The notes below the pieces were generated by a model. The model had not been told where the DNA came from, made no database searches, and saw nothing but the letters and a program-made list of their open reading frames with translations. A stretch of DNA of 23,626 nt from Nitrospirae bacterium CG1_02_44_142 (GTDB lineage Bacteria > Nitrospirota > Thermodesulfovibrionia > Thermodesulfovibrionales > UBA1546), in assembly GCA_001871685.1 (NCBI GenBank), contig MNVK01000068.1, forward strand, positions 1 to 23,626, written 5' to 3'. Within the stretch, counting starts at the first letter, position 1, and the number at the start of each line of letters is the position of its first letter. The position numbers were made by a program, and so were the translations under genes. This document shows positions 7,351-15,221 of this stretch, piece after piece.

Positions 7351-7377
7351 TTTTTTGAATTCTCACAGGGTGAATAT

Positions 7378-8211
7378 ATGAAGATAATAGTTGCTAAGAC
7401 AGCAGGATTTTGTTTTGGGGTAAAGAGAGCCGTTGACATAGCTTTTAAGACGGCAAAGAAAAAACAGGAAGGCGTTTTCACTCTCGGCCCTATAATACAT
7501 AATCCCCAGGTCATAGAAAAACTCAAGCAAGAAGGAATTCAGCCGATTGAGGACATAGATGCTCCCGGGATAGAAGATATTATAATCAGGACGCACGGCA
7601 TTCCTTTACAGCTTATGAACAGAATTTCCGAGTCTGGATTCAATATAATTGACGCAACCTGCCCTTTCGTAAAAAAAGCGCAGCGTTATGCGAAACTGCT
7701 CAGAGAAGAGGGGTATCAGGTGATAATCCTCGGAGACAGGGGACACCCTGAGGTGCAGGGCTTGATGAGCTACGCAGGAGACGACGCAGTAGTCGTTGAC
7801 AGTGAAAAAGCCCTTCCAAAAATAAAACGCAATGTGGGGATTGTGGTGCAGACCACGCAGCCGGTTGAAGCGCTCAAAAAGCTCTTCGGAAAGGTCATAG
7901 AGCAGGTAAAGAATGTAAAGGTATATAATACTATATGCAGTTCCACAGCGCTGAGATTAAAAGAAACAGCGGCTATGGCTAAAAAGGTAAATATCATGCT
8001 TGTTGTCGGAGGGAAAAACAGCGCAAACACAACCCAGCTTGCAAAATTATGCAGGTCCCTTTCTGTTCCGACTTATCACATAGAGACATCCGCGGAACTA
8101 ATTTCCGAGTGGATGAACGGCGCGGACAGCGTAGGCATAACGGCAGGGGCGTCAACACCTGACTGGATAATTGAGGATATAATAAAAAGAGCAAAGGAAA
8201 TAGGAGGATAA
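7378..8211 (+). CDS. ispH: 4-hydroxy-3-methylbut-2-enyl diphosphate reductase (IspH/LytB)
   Basis: Last step of the MEP isoprenoid pathway, reducing HMBPP to IPP and DMAPP with an iron-sulfur cluster. The three cluster cysteines are C12 (GFCFGVKRAV), C95 (DATCPFVKK) and C187 (NTICSST). Substrate-binding residues are visible as H41 (GPIIHNPQV), H73 (RTHGI) and H123 with catalytic E125 (GHPEVQG), followed by VVQTTQP, GGKNSANTTQL and GITAGASTPDWII. At 277 residues the length is normal for a single-domain enzyme. AGGGTGA precedes the ATG. The stop is four bases before the S1 gene, and the two are separate rather than fused as in some clostridia. Confidence 0.97.
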   Translation: MKIIVAKTAGFCFGVKRAVDIAFKTAKKKQEGVFTLGPIIHNPQVIEKLKQEGIQPIEDIDAPGIEDIIIRTHGIPLQLMNRISESGFNIIDATCPFVKKAQRYAKLLREEGYQVIILGDRGHPEVQGLMSYAGDDAVVVDSEKALPKIKRNVGIVVQTTQPVEALKKLFGKVIEQVKNVKVYNTICSSTALRLKETAAMAKKVNIMLVVGGKNSANTTQLAKLCRSLSVPTYHIETSAELISEWMNGADSVGITAGASTPDWIIEDIIKRAKEIGG

Positions 8212-8215
8212 AAGG

Positions 8216-9790
8216 GTGATGGAAATCAAAAACAATGAGATGGAAAAACTTTATGCCGAGACCTTTCATCGCGTTAGAGAAGGCTCAATATTAAAAGGAA
8301 GGGTTATAGCCGTAAAACAGACTGGAGTCATAATTGACATAGGATATAAAGCCGACGGCTTTGTCCCTGCTGAAGAGTTTTCTCCTGAAGAGCTTTCAAG
8401 CCTGCATGAGGGAACTGCTATTGAAGTGTATGTGGACACCATGAAGTATTCCAATGGGATGGTTAATCTGTCAAGGAAAGCGGCGACAAGGATAAAGGCC
8501 TGGGATATTATTGAATCCGCTCTGGAAAATGACGCCCCTATTGAAGGCGTAATCTCAGGTAAAACAAAAGGCGGGCTTTCAGTAGATATACTCGGAGTCG
8601 CAGCTTTTCTCCCGGGCTCCCAGATAGACGTAAAAATGGTCAAGGACACGGGCAGTCTTATCGGCAAGCAAATGCTTTTTAAGGTGCTGAAAATGAATAA
8701 CAGGCGGTCCAACGTCATAGTCTCACACAGGGCTGTTTTGGAAGAAGAGCGAGAGAAGAAAAAGGCGGAGACAATTGAAAAACTGAAGGAGGGAATTCTC
8801 CTTACAGGCGCTGTAAAAAATATCACAGACTACGGAGTTTTCGTTGACCTCGGCGGGCTTGACGGCCTCCTTCACATATCAGACATATCATGGGGACGGA
8901 TAACTCATCCTTCGGAATTCTTTGCAGTAGGCGACGAGATTGAAGTCCTTGTGCTCAAATACGATGAAGAGCAAAAAAGAGTTACTCTCGGTTACAAGCA
9001 GAAAAAACCCGACCCCTGGAGCGCCATAGACGAAAAATACCCGGCAGGCCAAAAAATAAAGGGGAATGTTGTGAACATAACGGAATACGGCGTATTCATA
9101 GAGCTTGAAAAGGGGCTTGAAGGGTTAGTCCACATATCAGAGATTGACTGGCTGCCAAAACCCAAACATCCGTCAAAATACCTTTCCATAGGAGAAACAG
9201 TAGAGGCGATTATTCTGAAGGCTGATAAAAATGAGCGCCGCCTTTCATTGAGCATAAAGCAGCTTAAACCAAGCCCATGGGAGCTTATTTCACAGCGGTA
9301 CAGCATAGGCCAGCAGATAACAGGCAAGGTAAAAAGCGTTACTGACTTCGGGGTGTTTGTCGGGCTCCCTGAAGGCGTGGACGGGCTTATCCACATATCT
9401 GACCTCTCATGGACCAAGCATATTAAACATCCGTCAGAGGTCATCAGAAAAGGGCAGAAAATAGACGCTGTCGTCCTGAGCATAGAGCCGGAGAAGGAAA
9501 GGATAGCATTAGGCGTAAAACAAATCACCCCCGACCCTTGGTTAACCGATATACCGGCGAGATTCAAGCTCGGAGATGAGGTAAAAAGCAAGGCGCTGAG
9601 ACTGACTGACTTTGGAATATTCGTGGAGATAGAAGACGAAGTTGAGGGACTGATTTACTCATCCGAGATAGTAAAAACAGAAGAGCCTCTAAAGGAGGGC
9701 GATATTGTGTGGACCAGGATAATAAAGATTGACCTTGAAGAAAGAAAGATAGGGCTCAGTATGAAGAATGTTAAAAGGGGGAAGGAATGA
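8216..9790 (+). CDS. rpsA: Small ribosomal subunit protein S1 (six S1 domains)
   Basis: Binds mRNA on the 30S subunit and helps initiation on weak or structured leaders. Six OB-fold S1 repeats can be read in about 524 residues, beginning near residues 18, 105, 190, 278, 364 and 451. Repeats 3-6 carry the strong form such as TDYGVFVDLGGLDGLLHISD, and the first two are divergent as in E. coli S1. Repeat 6 is weaker (GLIYSSEI). AGGAGG (8202-8207) serves either GTG 8216 or the adjacent ATG 8219, and I give the GTG for spacing. The gene ends in an ATGA overlap with sppA. A full-length S1 matters here because several genes in the window lack a clear Shine-Dalgarno sequence. Confidence 0.96.
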   Translation: MMEIKNNEMEKLYAETFHRVREGSILKGRVIAVKQTGVIIDIGYKADGFVPAEEFSPEELSSLHEGTAIEVYVDTMKYSNGMVNLSRKAATRIKAWDIIESALENDAPIEGVISGKTKGGLSVDILGVAAFLPGSQIDVKMVKDTGSLIGKQMLFKVLKMNNRRSNVIVSHRAVLEEEREKKKAETIEKLKEGILLTGAVKNITDYGVFVDLGGLDGLLHISDISWGRITHPSEFFAVGDEIEVLVLKYDEEQKRVTLGYKQKKPDPWSAIDEKYPAGQKIKGNVVNITEYGVFIELEKGLEGLVHISEIDWLPKPKHPSKYLSIGETVEAIILKADKNERRLSLSIKQLKPSPWELISQRYSIGQQITGKVKSVTDFGVFVGLPEGVDGLIHISDLSWTKHIKHPSEVIRKGQKIDAVVLSIEPEKERIALGVKQITPDPWLTDIPARFKLGDEVKSKALRLTDFGIFVEIEDEVEGLIYSSEIVKTEEPLKEGDIVWTRIIKIDLEERKIGLSMKNVKRGKE

Positions 9791-10635
9791 AAAAGGCCTG
9801 TCTTATCATCACGGGATTTTTGACGCTCTTGATAGTAATAAGCGCGCTGTTTGCCGTATTCCAGAAAAATGTCCCTCTCGGAGAAAAGGTCGCTGTTGTG
9901 CGCATTGAGGGGCCCATAATGGATGCAAAGAATACTGTTGATGAAATAAAGGGCTATCTTAAAGACGCATCAATAAAGGCTCTTGTCTTGCGTGTGGACA
10001 GTCCGGGCGGGGCTGTTGCGCCGTCACAGGAAATATATGAAGAGGTTAAAAAGGCAGCGCTGAAAAAGAAGGTTATTGTATCAATGGGCTCTGTTGCGGC
10101 GTCAGGCGGCTACTACATCTCGGCGCCAGCTGACAGGATTATTGCAAATCCCGGCACATTAACTGGTTCTATCGGCGTGATAATGGAAATCCCCAACATA
10201 GAGGGGCTTATGAATAAAATCGGCGTGAAAACAGAGGTAATCAAGAGCGGCAGGCACAAGGACCTTGCATCTGCGTTCAGAAAAATGGAAAAAGAGGAAA
10301 GGCTGATACTGCAGGGTGTGCTTGATGATGTGCATGAACAATTTATCAAGGCTGTCTCTGACGGCAGAAAGATTCCATTTGATGAGGTTAAAAAACTTGC
10401 CGACGGCAGGATATTTACCGGCAGGCAGGCAATGAAAGTTCGGCTCGTTGATGAACTCGGCACCCTTGAAGACGCGGTCGCGGCTGCAGGCAGACTTGCC
10501 GGCATAAAAGGAGAGCCGGAGGTAGTAACCAAAAAAGAGAGATTTTCCCTATTTGACATTCTCAGAGGCAAATTTCCCAAAGAACTCTCTGACATATTCC
10601 CGACAGTGAAAATAAAATATATGCTGGCGCCGTAA
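9787..10635 (+). CDS. sppA: Signal peptide peptidase SppA, short single-domain form
   Basis: Membrane-anchored serine protease that degrades cleaved signal peptides. Residues 4-25 form a signal anchor (CLIITGFLTLLIVISALFAV). The S49 protease domain follows with RVDSPGGAVAPS (69-80), SMGSVAASGGYYIS whose S106 is the likely nucleophile, TGSIGVIM, and KSGRHKD (153-159) containing the general-base lysine (K158 by comparison with the family). ADGRIFTGRQA and LVDELG complete the pattern. At 282 residues it is the half-length form seen in Bacillus and archaea rather than the double-domain E. coli form. The ATG overlaps the rpsA stop by four bases. Confidence 0.94.
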   Translation: MKKACLIITGFLTLLIVISALFAVFQKNVPLGEKVAVVRIEGPIMDAKNTVDEIKGYLKDASIKALVLRVDSPGGAVAPSQEIYEEVKKAALKKKVIVSMGSVAASGGYYISAPADRIIANPGTLTGSIGVIMEIPNIEGLMNKIGVKTEVIKSGRHKDLASAFRKMEKEERLILQGVLDDVHEQFIKAVSDGRKIPFDEVKKLADGRIFTGRQAMKVRLVDELGTLEDAVAAAGRLAGIKGEPEVVTKKERFSLFDILRGKFPKELSDIFPTVKIKYMLAP

Positions 10636-10645
10636 TCAGGGCGCC
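10626..10645. other. Hairpin at the sppA stop
   Basis: GGCGCC (10626-10631) pairs with GGCGCC (10640-10645) across an 8-base loop, with the TAA of sppA in the loop. No T run follows, so it may limit 3' decay or act in Rho-dependent termination. A canonical intrinsic terminator is not supported. Confidence 0.45.
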
Positions 10646-10665
10646 CGGATTGAATAATCTAAAAC

Positions 10666-10694
10666 TTGAATTTTAATGAACCTAAAGTTATAAT
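10666..10694 (+). promoter_or_regulatory. Sigma70-type promoter for the GAF-GGDEF gene
   Basis: TTGAAT (10666-10671), a 17-base spacer and a perfect TATAAT (10689-10694) place the start of transcription near 10701, about 33 bases before the ATG at 10734. GAGGCGGG lies in between as a ribosome binding site. It separates this gene from the operon upstream. Confidence 0.75.
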
Positions 10695-10733
10695 TTGAGC
10701 AGAAGGGTATTAAATTAAAGAGGCGGGTATATC

Positions 10734-11822
10734 ATGAGAAGTGAGGTACTCATAAAAAAAGGCCTTTTTGAAAGCATATGTGAAGAGAAAAAAGACCTTG
10801 AAACACTGCTTGAATTAATACGCCTCATATCTTCAACGCTGGACCCCAGAAAAGTATTGTTCTTCGTTGTAAGCAAGATAGCAAAAATCATAAAGGTTAC
10901 AAGATGTTCAATATTAAGCATCCCTTTTGAAGAGAAAGGACACGCTTATGTTATCTCTACATTTGAAGACCCGAAGACAGCAAACATAAAGTTAGACCTA
11001 AAGAAATATCCAGAGATAAGAAAAGCGCTCCGCACCAGAAAGACTGTGGTAATAAGAGACGCATTAAAAGACCCCTTGCTGAAAGAGGTCAGGAATATTA
11101 TTGCGCCTCTGGGAATACGGTCTATTGTTGTCATGCCTATAATCTTCGGGGATGAGGTTATCGGCACCTTATTCCTGAGAACTTCAAGGTCCAATCATAC
11201 CTTTACGGAGAAGGAGATAAGGCTCTGCACGGCCATTGCAAGCTCATCTGCAAACTTCCTCTTTAACGCCTTTCTCCATGAGAAAACAGAAAACGAAAAA
11301 GCGCAATTTGAAAAACTGGCCATAACCGATTATCTCACAGGGCTTTATAATATAAGATATTTTTATCACCGTTTTGCCGAAGAGTTCAGCCGGGCACAGA
11401 GGTACAACCTCCATTTAAGCTGCTTTATGATTGACATTGACCATTTCAAAAAGGTTAATGATAAATACGGACACAGGACAGGAGATGTCGTCCTCAGCGA
11501 ATTTGCTCAACTGTTGAGAAAACATACAAGAAAAAGCGACGTGCTTGCAAGATACGGCGGCGAGGAATTCATAATGCTTCTTCCGCAGACGCCTGCAAAG
11601 ACCGCGGCGGCTAAGGCTGAGACGCTGCGGGTTCTTATAGAAAAACACAGGTTCAGCGGGATGGAAGCAAAAAACAGGCTTGCGGTCAGCATTGGCATAT
11701 CGTCCTATTATGCCCGTAATATAAAGGACAAAGATGATATTATAACCTTTGCAGATAAAGCCCTTTATAAAGCAAAGGCCGACGGCAGAAACAGGGTGGC
11801 TCTCTACAACAGCCGCATGTAA
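10734..11822 (+). CDS. GAF-GGDEF diguanylate cyclase
   Basis: Predicted soluble c-di-GMP synthase of 362 residues. A GAF sensor domain covers about 20-180 (ISSTLDPRKVLFFVVSKIAK, then IRSIVVMPIIFGDEVIGTLF). A short helical linker leads to the GGDEF domain at about 195-360, which opens with LAITDYLTGLYNIRYF. Metal and GTP residues are present (MIDIDHFKKVND at 232-243), and the active-site signature is GGEEF (275-279). The inhibitory site RKSD (266-269) lies exactly five residues before it, so product feedback is expected. The late block VSIGIS and ADKALYKAKADGRNRV is intact, so the enzyme should be active. The GAF ligand cannot be told. It has its own promoter. Its position in the same window as two MshEN c-di-GMP-binding-type domains suggests, but does not prove, a link to pilus control. 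Confidence 0.93.
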   Translation: MRSEVLIKKGLFESICEEKKDLETLLELIRLISSTLDPRKVLFFVVSKIAKIIKVTRCSILSIPFEEKGHAYVISTFEDPKTANIKLDLKKYPEIRKALRTRKTVVIRDALKDPLLKEVRNIIAPLGIRSIVVMPIIFGDEVIGTLFLRTSRSNHTFTEKEIRLCTAIASSSANFLFNAFLHEKTENEKAQFEKLAITDYLTGLYNIRYFYHRFAEEFSRAQRYNLHLSCFMIDIDHFKKVNDKYGHRTGDVVLSEFAQLLRKHTRKSDVLARYGGEEFIMLLPQTPAKTAAAKAETLRVLIEKHRFSGMEAKNRLAVSIGISSYYARNIKDKDDIITFADKALYKAKADGRNRVALYNSRM

Positions 11823-11863
11823 AGCCGGCGCCTCTTAGACTTTGAAGGCATTTATATCCCCGC

Positions 11864-12022
11864 TCATAGAGGGGAAAATAGACATAGAAAATTGTCATTG
11901 CGAGTGAAACGAAGCAATCCCGCCTTTTGCAATGAGATTGCCACGCCCCGATTTTATCGGGACTCGCAATGACAGATAATTCAAATCGTTATAGCCCTAT
12001 GTCTATTTTTCGGTCATAGAGG
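11864..12022. mobile_element. MITE-like element: nested inverted repeats in the gap before the nucleotidyltransferase gene
   Basis: Perfect 13-bp arms AAAATAGACATAG (11875-11887) and CTATGTCTATTTT (11997-12009) enclose a second perfect 13-bp pair TGTCATTGCGAGT (11893-11905) and ACTCGCAATGACA (11962-11974). Inside these are GCAATC/GATTGC and CCCGAT/ATCGGG stems. A 9-bp direct repeat TCATAGAGG stands on both sides (11864-11872 and 12014-12022), near but not touching the arms, and resembles a target duplication. No coding sequence is inside. The inner arms are shared with the repeat at 14815. Confidence 0.7.
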
Positions 12023-12052
12023 TCAATTGTATTTTTCAGGTTGAGATAACGC

Positions 12053-12058
12053 TATAAT
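12053..12058 (+). promoter_or_regulatory. Pribnow box directly before a start codon (leaderless transcript)
   Basis: A perfect TATAAT ends five bases before the ATG at 12064, so RNA would begin at or within a base or two of the ATG. No Shine-Dalgarno sequence is present. The -35 is weak: TTGTAT at 12027-12032 is the best match but 20 bases away. Confidence 0.55.
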
Positions 12059-12063
12059 ATGGT

Positions 12064-14808
12064 ATGGATATAATAACTTCTCACATAAACGCTGATTTTG
12101 ATTCCCTCGCTTCAATGGTCGCCGCCAAGAAACTCTACCCTGAGGCGGAGCTCGTCTTTGCAGGCTCTCAGGAAAAAAAACTCAGAGATTTTATAGAGGC
12201 CTTCAAGCCTGTGGAGATAAAGCGGATTAAAGACATTGATATGTCAAAGGTTACCCGCCTGATTATTGTTGACACTAAGAATCCTCCGAGGATAGGGCAG
12301 TTTGCAGAGCTAATTTCCAAACCCGGAATAAGCATACACATATATGACCATCATCCCTTTGCAAAAGGAGATATACGCGGCAGCCTTGAGATTATTGAGG
12401 AAGTCGGCGCTACGGCAACTATATTTTCAGAGATATTGAAAGACAAAAAGCTGCAGCCCTCGCCGATGGAAGCAACCATCCTGTGCCTCGGCATATATGA
12501 AGAGACAGGCTCGCTGCTCTTCCCATCCACGACAGAGCGGGACCTCCTGGCCGCCGCCTATCTTGTCAAACGCGGCGCGAATTTGAATATAGTCTCAAGT
12601 TTTCTCAGATTGGGAATGAGCCGTGAAGAACTTGACATCCTTAATGAACTTCTCCGGTCGGCAAAAGAAATCGTCAGCAGCGGAATAAGGATAAAAATAG
12701 CAAAGGCTTCCAATGAGAGTTATCTTGGCGACGCCGCGCATCTCGCGCACAGGATAATGGAAATGGAAGACATTGACGCCTTGTTCGTACTCCTCAGGAT
12801 GGAAGGTAAAATACTTATGGTGGCAAGAAGCCGCGCGTCTGAACTCAATGCCGCAGATGTGATGAAAGAATTCAACGGCGGAGGCCATTCTACGGCAGCC
12901 GCGGCCACTGTAAAAGAGGAATCTCTTGAGCTAATTGAAGAAAGGCTGACGAGAATTATACTTAGCAATGTAAAGCCGGGCAAGGCTGCATCGGATATTA
13001 TGACAAGCCCGGTCGTAAGCATAAAATGGGACAGCAGTGTAAAGGAAACAGAAACAATAATGACCAAATACGGCGTGAACGTCCTGCCTGTTATAAAGGG
13101 TGCAAAATATGCCGGTTTAATATCCAGGGAAATTGTTGAAAAGGCGCTGTTTCACGGATTTGGCAAAAGTAAAGCCATAGACTTCTGCACAACCGACGCC
13201 GCAGCTGTCAGCCCTGAGACGTCTATCAGGGAAATAGAGCGGATGATGATAGAACATAACCAGAGATTCATGGCAGTAATAGAGAAAGGCAATATCGTCG
13301 GCGCAATAACAAGGACAGACCTTTTAAGAACCATGTATGAGGAGTTTTTAAGACGGAGCAGACTTGATAAATCAGACGCCGGAGAAAAACCATCCATAGG
13401 GAGAAACATAGCTGTGCTTCTCAAAGAAAAATTTCCGGCTGAAATATACTCCATCCTTAAACTTGCAGGAGAGATTGCGGATAAGCTCGGGATTAACGCA
13501 TATCTTGTCGGCGGTTCGGTAAGAGATTTGCTCAGAGGCGAGTCCGCCTCAGGCGGATTGGACCTGGACATTGTTGTTGAGGGAGACGGAATTTCCTTTG
13601 CAAAGGCATTTGCCGGGAAATTGAATGCAAAGATAAGAACGCATGAGAGGTTCGGCACGGCCAAGATAATCCTTCAGCAGTCAGCAGTCAGCAGTCAGCA
13701 GTCCGGGACGCCGGGGACAGTCCCGGATTTACGGACACAACCCCCTGAATCCCCCTTTGTTAAGGGGGAATTAAAGGGGGTTGTAGAATCGGGACTGTCC
13801 CCCTCATTGATAAAGATAGATGTGGCAACTGCCAGGACAGAGTATTACGAATCCCCGGCGTCCCTTCCGAAAGTGGAAACCTCCTCAATAAAGAAAGACC
13901 TTTACCGCAGGGATTTCACAATCAACACCCTGGCTGTGAAACTCAACCTAAAGGACTTCGGACTTCTTATAGACTTCTTTGGCGGGCAGAGCGATCTGAA
14001 AGAGAAAATCATAAGGGTTATACACAATCTGAGTTTTATTGAGGATCCAACCAGAGCCTTCAGGGCAGTGAGATTTTTAGAGAGATTCGGCTTTAAGCTC
14101 AGCAAGCATACGGAAACCCTTATAAAGTCAACCCTCAAATTGGACCTCTTCAGCAGGCTTTCCGGTTCAAGGCTTTATGAGGAACTTCTGCTTGCATTCA
14201 GTGAAACAGAACCGGTTAAGACCCTTAAAACACTTTCTGAATTCGGGCTGTTAAAGGTGATACATCCGGGCCTCTTATTCAATAATGAGGTTGAGTCAGC
14301 ATTACAGTCTATGTTTGAAACCCTCGCCTGGTTCAATCTCCTTTTCCTTGAGGAAAGTCCTGACAGGGGAGCGCTGCACCTTATGGCTCTGCTGTCCGCT
14401 CTCAAAGAGGAAGAAAGAAACGCCGCAATTGAAAGACTGGCGCCGCCCCCCAGGGTAAGAGAGCTGATAACAAAAGGTCTAACACAGTCAAAGGATATAC
14501 TGAATAAACTTCCCTCAAATGACCCCGCCGCCCTATATCATCTTCTGAATGGCGTTAGACTTGAAATTCTTCTGTTCTCAATGGCTCAGAGCAAAAGCAA
14601 ACAGAAACAGAAAGCAATATCTCAATACCTGATTGAGTTAAGAAAAATAACGCCGCTGCTGAAGGGTAAAGACCTGCAAAAGATAGGCGTCAAGCCGGGC
14701 CCCCTTTACTCTAAAGTTTTTTCAGAACTGCTTGACGAAAAACTAAGCGGCAGGCTGAAAACCAAAGAAGATGAAGAAAGGTTTGTCACAGAAAAATATC
14801 TAATTTAA
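12064..14808 (+). CDS. DHH-CBS-CBS-tRNA nucleotidyltransferase (A-adding/CCA-type) with large repeat insertion
   Basis: A 914-residue multidomain protein whose C-terminal part adds nucleotides to tRNA 3' ends; the N-terminal DHH half is of oligoribonuclease/phosphoesterase type. In order: a DHH domain (ADFDSLAS at 10-17, D70, DHH at 95-97), DHHA1 (NGGGHSTAAA at 271-280), two CBS domains (about 308-362 and 372-425), then the class II nucleotidyltransferase head with VGGSVRDLL (482-490), the metal pair D500/D502 (LDLDIVVEGD) and RRDFTIN (615-621), then RNA-binding helices (IEDPTRAFRAVRFLERFGF). This domain order is known from Aquifex and delta-type lineages, where some act as A-adding enzymes paired with a CC-adding enzyme. 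Residues 494-498 and about 538-582 are repeat-derived. The second block splits FGTAKIIL from IKIDVATARTEYY in the palm. Adding specificity (A versus CCA) cannot be settled here. Confidence 0.92.
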   Translation: MDIITSHINADFDSLASMVAAKKLYPEAELVFAGSQEKKLRDFIEAFKPVEIKRIKDIDMSKVTRLIIVDTKNPPRIGQFAELISKPGISIHIYDHHPFAKGDIRGSLEIIEEVGATATIFSEILKDKKLQPSPMEATILCLGIYEETGSLLFPSTTERDLLAAAYLVKRGANLNIVSSFLRLGMSREELDILNELLRSAKEIVSSGIRIKIAKASNESYLGDAAHLAHRIMEMEDIDALFVLLRMEGKILMVARSRASELNAADVMKEFNGGGHSTAAAATVKEESLELIEERLTRIILSNVKPGKAASDIMTSPVVSIKWDSSVKETETIMTKYGVNVLPVIKGAKYAGLISREIVEKALFHGFGKSKAIDFCTTDAAAVSPETSIREIERMMIEHNQRFMAVIEKGNIVGAITRTDLLRTMYEEFLRRSRLDKSDAGEKPSIGRNIAVLLKEKFPAEIYSILKLAGEIADKLGINAYLVGGSVRDLLRGESASGGLDLDIVVEGDGISFAKAFAGKLNAKIRTHERFGTAKIILQQSAVSSQQSGTPGTVPDLRTQPPESPFVKGELKGVVESGLSPSLIKIDVATARTEYYESPASLPKVETSSIKKDLYRRDFTINTLAVKLNLKDFGLLIDFFGGQSDLKEKIIRVIHNLSFIEDPTRAFRAVRFLERFGFKLSKHTETLIKSTLKLDLFSRLSGSRLYEELLLAFSETEPVKTLKTLSEFGLLKVIHPGLLFNNEVESALQSMFETLAWFNLLFLEESPDRGALHLMALLSALKEEERNAAIERLAPPPRVRELITKGLTQSKDILNKLPSNDPAALYHLLNGVRLEILLFSMAQSKSKQKQKAISQYLIELRKITPLLKGKDLQKIGVKPGPLYSKVFSELLDEKLSGRLKTKEDEERFVTEKYLI
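13543..13557. repeat. 15-bp palindrome inserted as five codons in the nucleotidyltransferase gene
   Basis: TCCGCCTCAGGCGGA has perfect 6-bp arms around TCA and fills codons 494-498 exactly (SASGG), between RGE and the catalytic LDLD segment. A sister sequence with the same arms lies at 20682-20696. Confidence 0.65.
13675..13702 (+). repeat. 7-bp tandem repeat (CAGCAGT, four copies)
   Basis: Four perfect copies of CAGCAGT start exactly at codon 538 and form the left edge of the foreign block in the nucleotidyltransferase gene. The unit is not a multiple of three, so a one-unit slip would break the gene. Confidence 0.88.
13713..13802. mobile_element. Composite palindromic insertion: C-run/G-run element (copy 5) nested in a second inverted repeat
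   Basis: Outer perfect 13-bp arms GGGGACAGTCCCG (13713-13725) and CGGGACTGTCCCC (13790-13802) enclose a C-run/G-run element with 10-bp arms ACAACCCCCT (13737-13746) and AGGGGGTTGT (13775-13784) and an inner near-perfect stem (AATCCCCCTT with AAGGGGGAATT). The whole block stays open in the gene frame. It reads QPPESPFVKGELKG in the middle, the same register as the other genic copies. Confidence 0.85.
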
Positions 14809-14814
14809 AAAGCA

Positions 14815-14890
14815 AGATTGCTTCGCTTCGCTCGCAATGACAAATGGCGTGTTTACTGTCATTGCGAGGAGTGGAGCGACGAGGCAATCT
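14815..14890. repeat. Inverted repeat between the converging nucleotidyltransferase and HU genes
   Basis: CTCGCAATGACA (14831-14842) pairs with TGTCATTGCGAG (14857-14868), and AGATTGC (14815-14821) with GCAATCT (14884-14890). The arms match the inner arms of the element at 11893-11974, so both belong to one family. No T run supports termination, although the position between converging genes would suit a transcription boundary. Confidence 0.75.
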
Positions 14891-14935
14891 CTGATAGTCT
14901 GGCTTTTGTAAGAGGCTCACGGGGCAAATAGTAAA

Positions 14936-15208
14936 TTATTTTACTGCATCTTTAAGCGCTTTGCCTGATATAAATTTCGGCGCTCTTACAGCCGGAATAT
15001 TGATAACCTGCCCTGTTTTAGGATTGCGCCCTTTTCTGGCTTTACGCTTCACGGTTGAGAATGCTCCGAAGCCGACAAGCGTAACCTTCTGCCCTTTTTT
15101 TAATGATAACTTTATTGCATTTAAAGTTGAATCAAGCGCCTTTGAAGCATCTGCCTTGCTCAGCCCCGCGCCCGAAGCTATCTTGTCAATAAGCTCCGCC
15201 TTTGTCAT
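14936..15208 (-). CDS. hup: HU-family DNA-binding protein
   Basis: A 90-residue histone-like protein that bends and compacts DNA as a dimer. The N-terminal helices (MTKAELIDKIASGAGLSKAD) form the dimer core. GFGAFSTVKRKARKGRNPKT begins the beta arm that enters the minor groove, with the conserved RNPKTG and the tip proline in INIPA, followed by VRAPKFISGKALKDAV. The length is typical, with no extension. GGGGGGAG precedes the ATG on the minus strand. It appears to be a single gene with its own promoter. An IHF subunit is less likely because the sequence is HU-like throughout. Confidence 0.97.
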   Translation of the reverse strand: MTKAELIDKIASGAGLSKADASKALDSTLNAIKLSLKKGQKVTLVGFGAFSTVKRKARKGRNPKTGQVINIPAVRAPKFISGKALKDAVK

Positions 15209-15221
15209 TAACTCCCCCCCT

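Noticed and set aside
8992..9591. Minus-strand open frame of 199 codons opposite rpsA
   Set aside because: It mirrors repeated S1 domains, is Ser/Phe/Pro-rich without recognisable domains, and lies wholly opposite a certain gene.
7378..9790. IspH-S1 fusion protein as in some clostridia
   Set aside because: A stop codon, a 4-base gap and a separate AGGAGG show two genes.
10626..10645. Intrinsic terminator after sppA
   Set aside because: The stem is GC-rich but no T run follows it, so only a hairpin is claimed.
13675..13802. Frameshifted or split nucleotidyltransferase gene
   Set aside because: Both flanks are in the same frame and all downstream motifs are intact, so the gene is interrupted in frame rather than broken.
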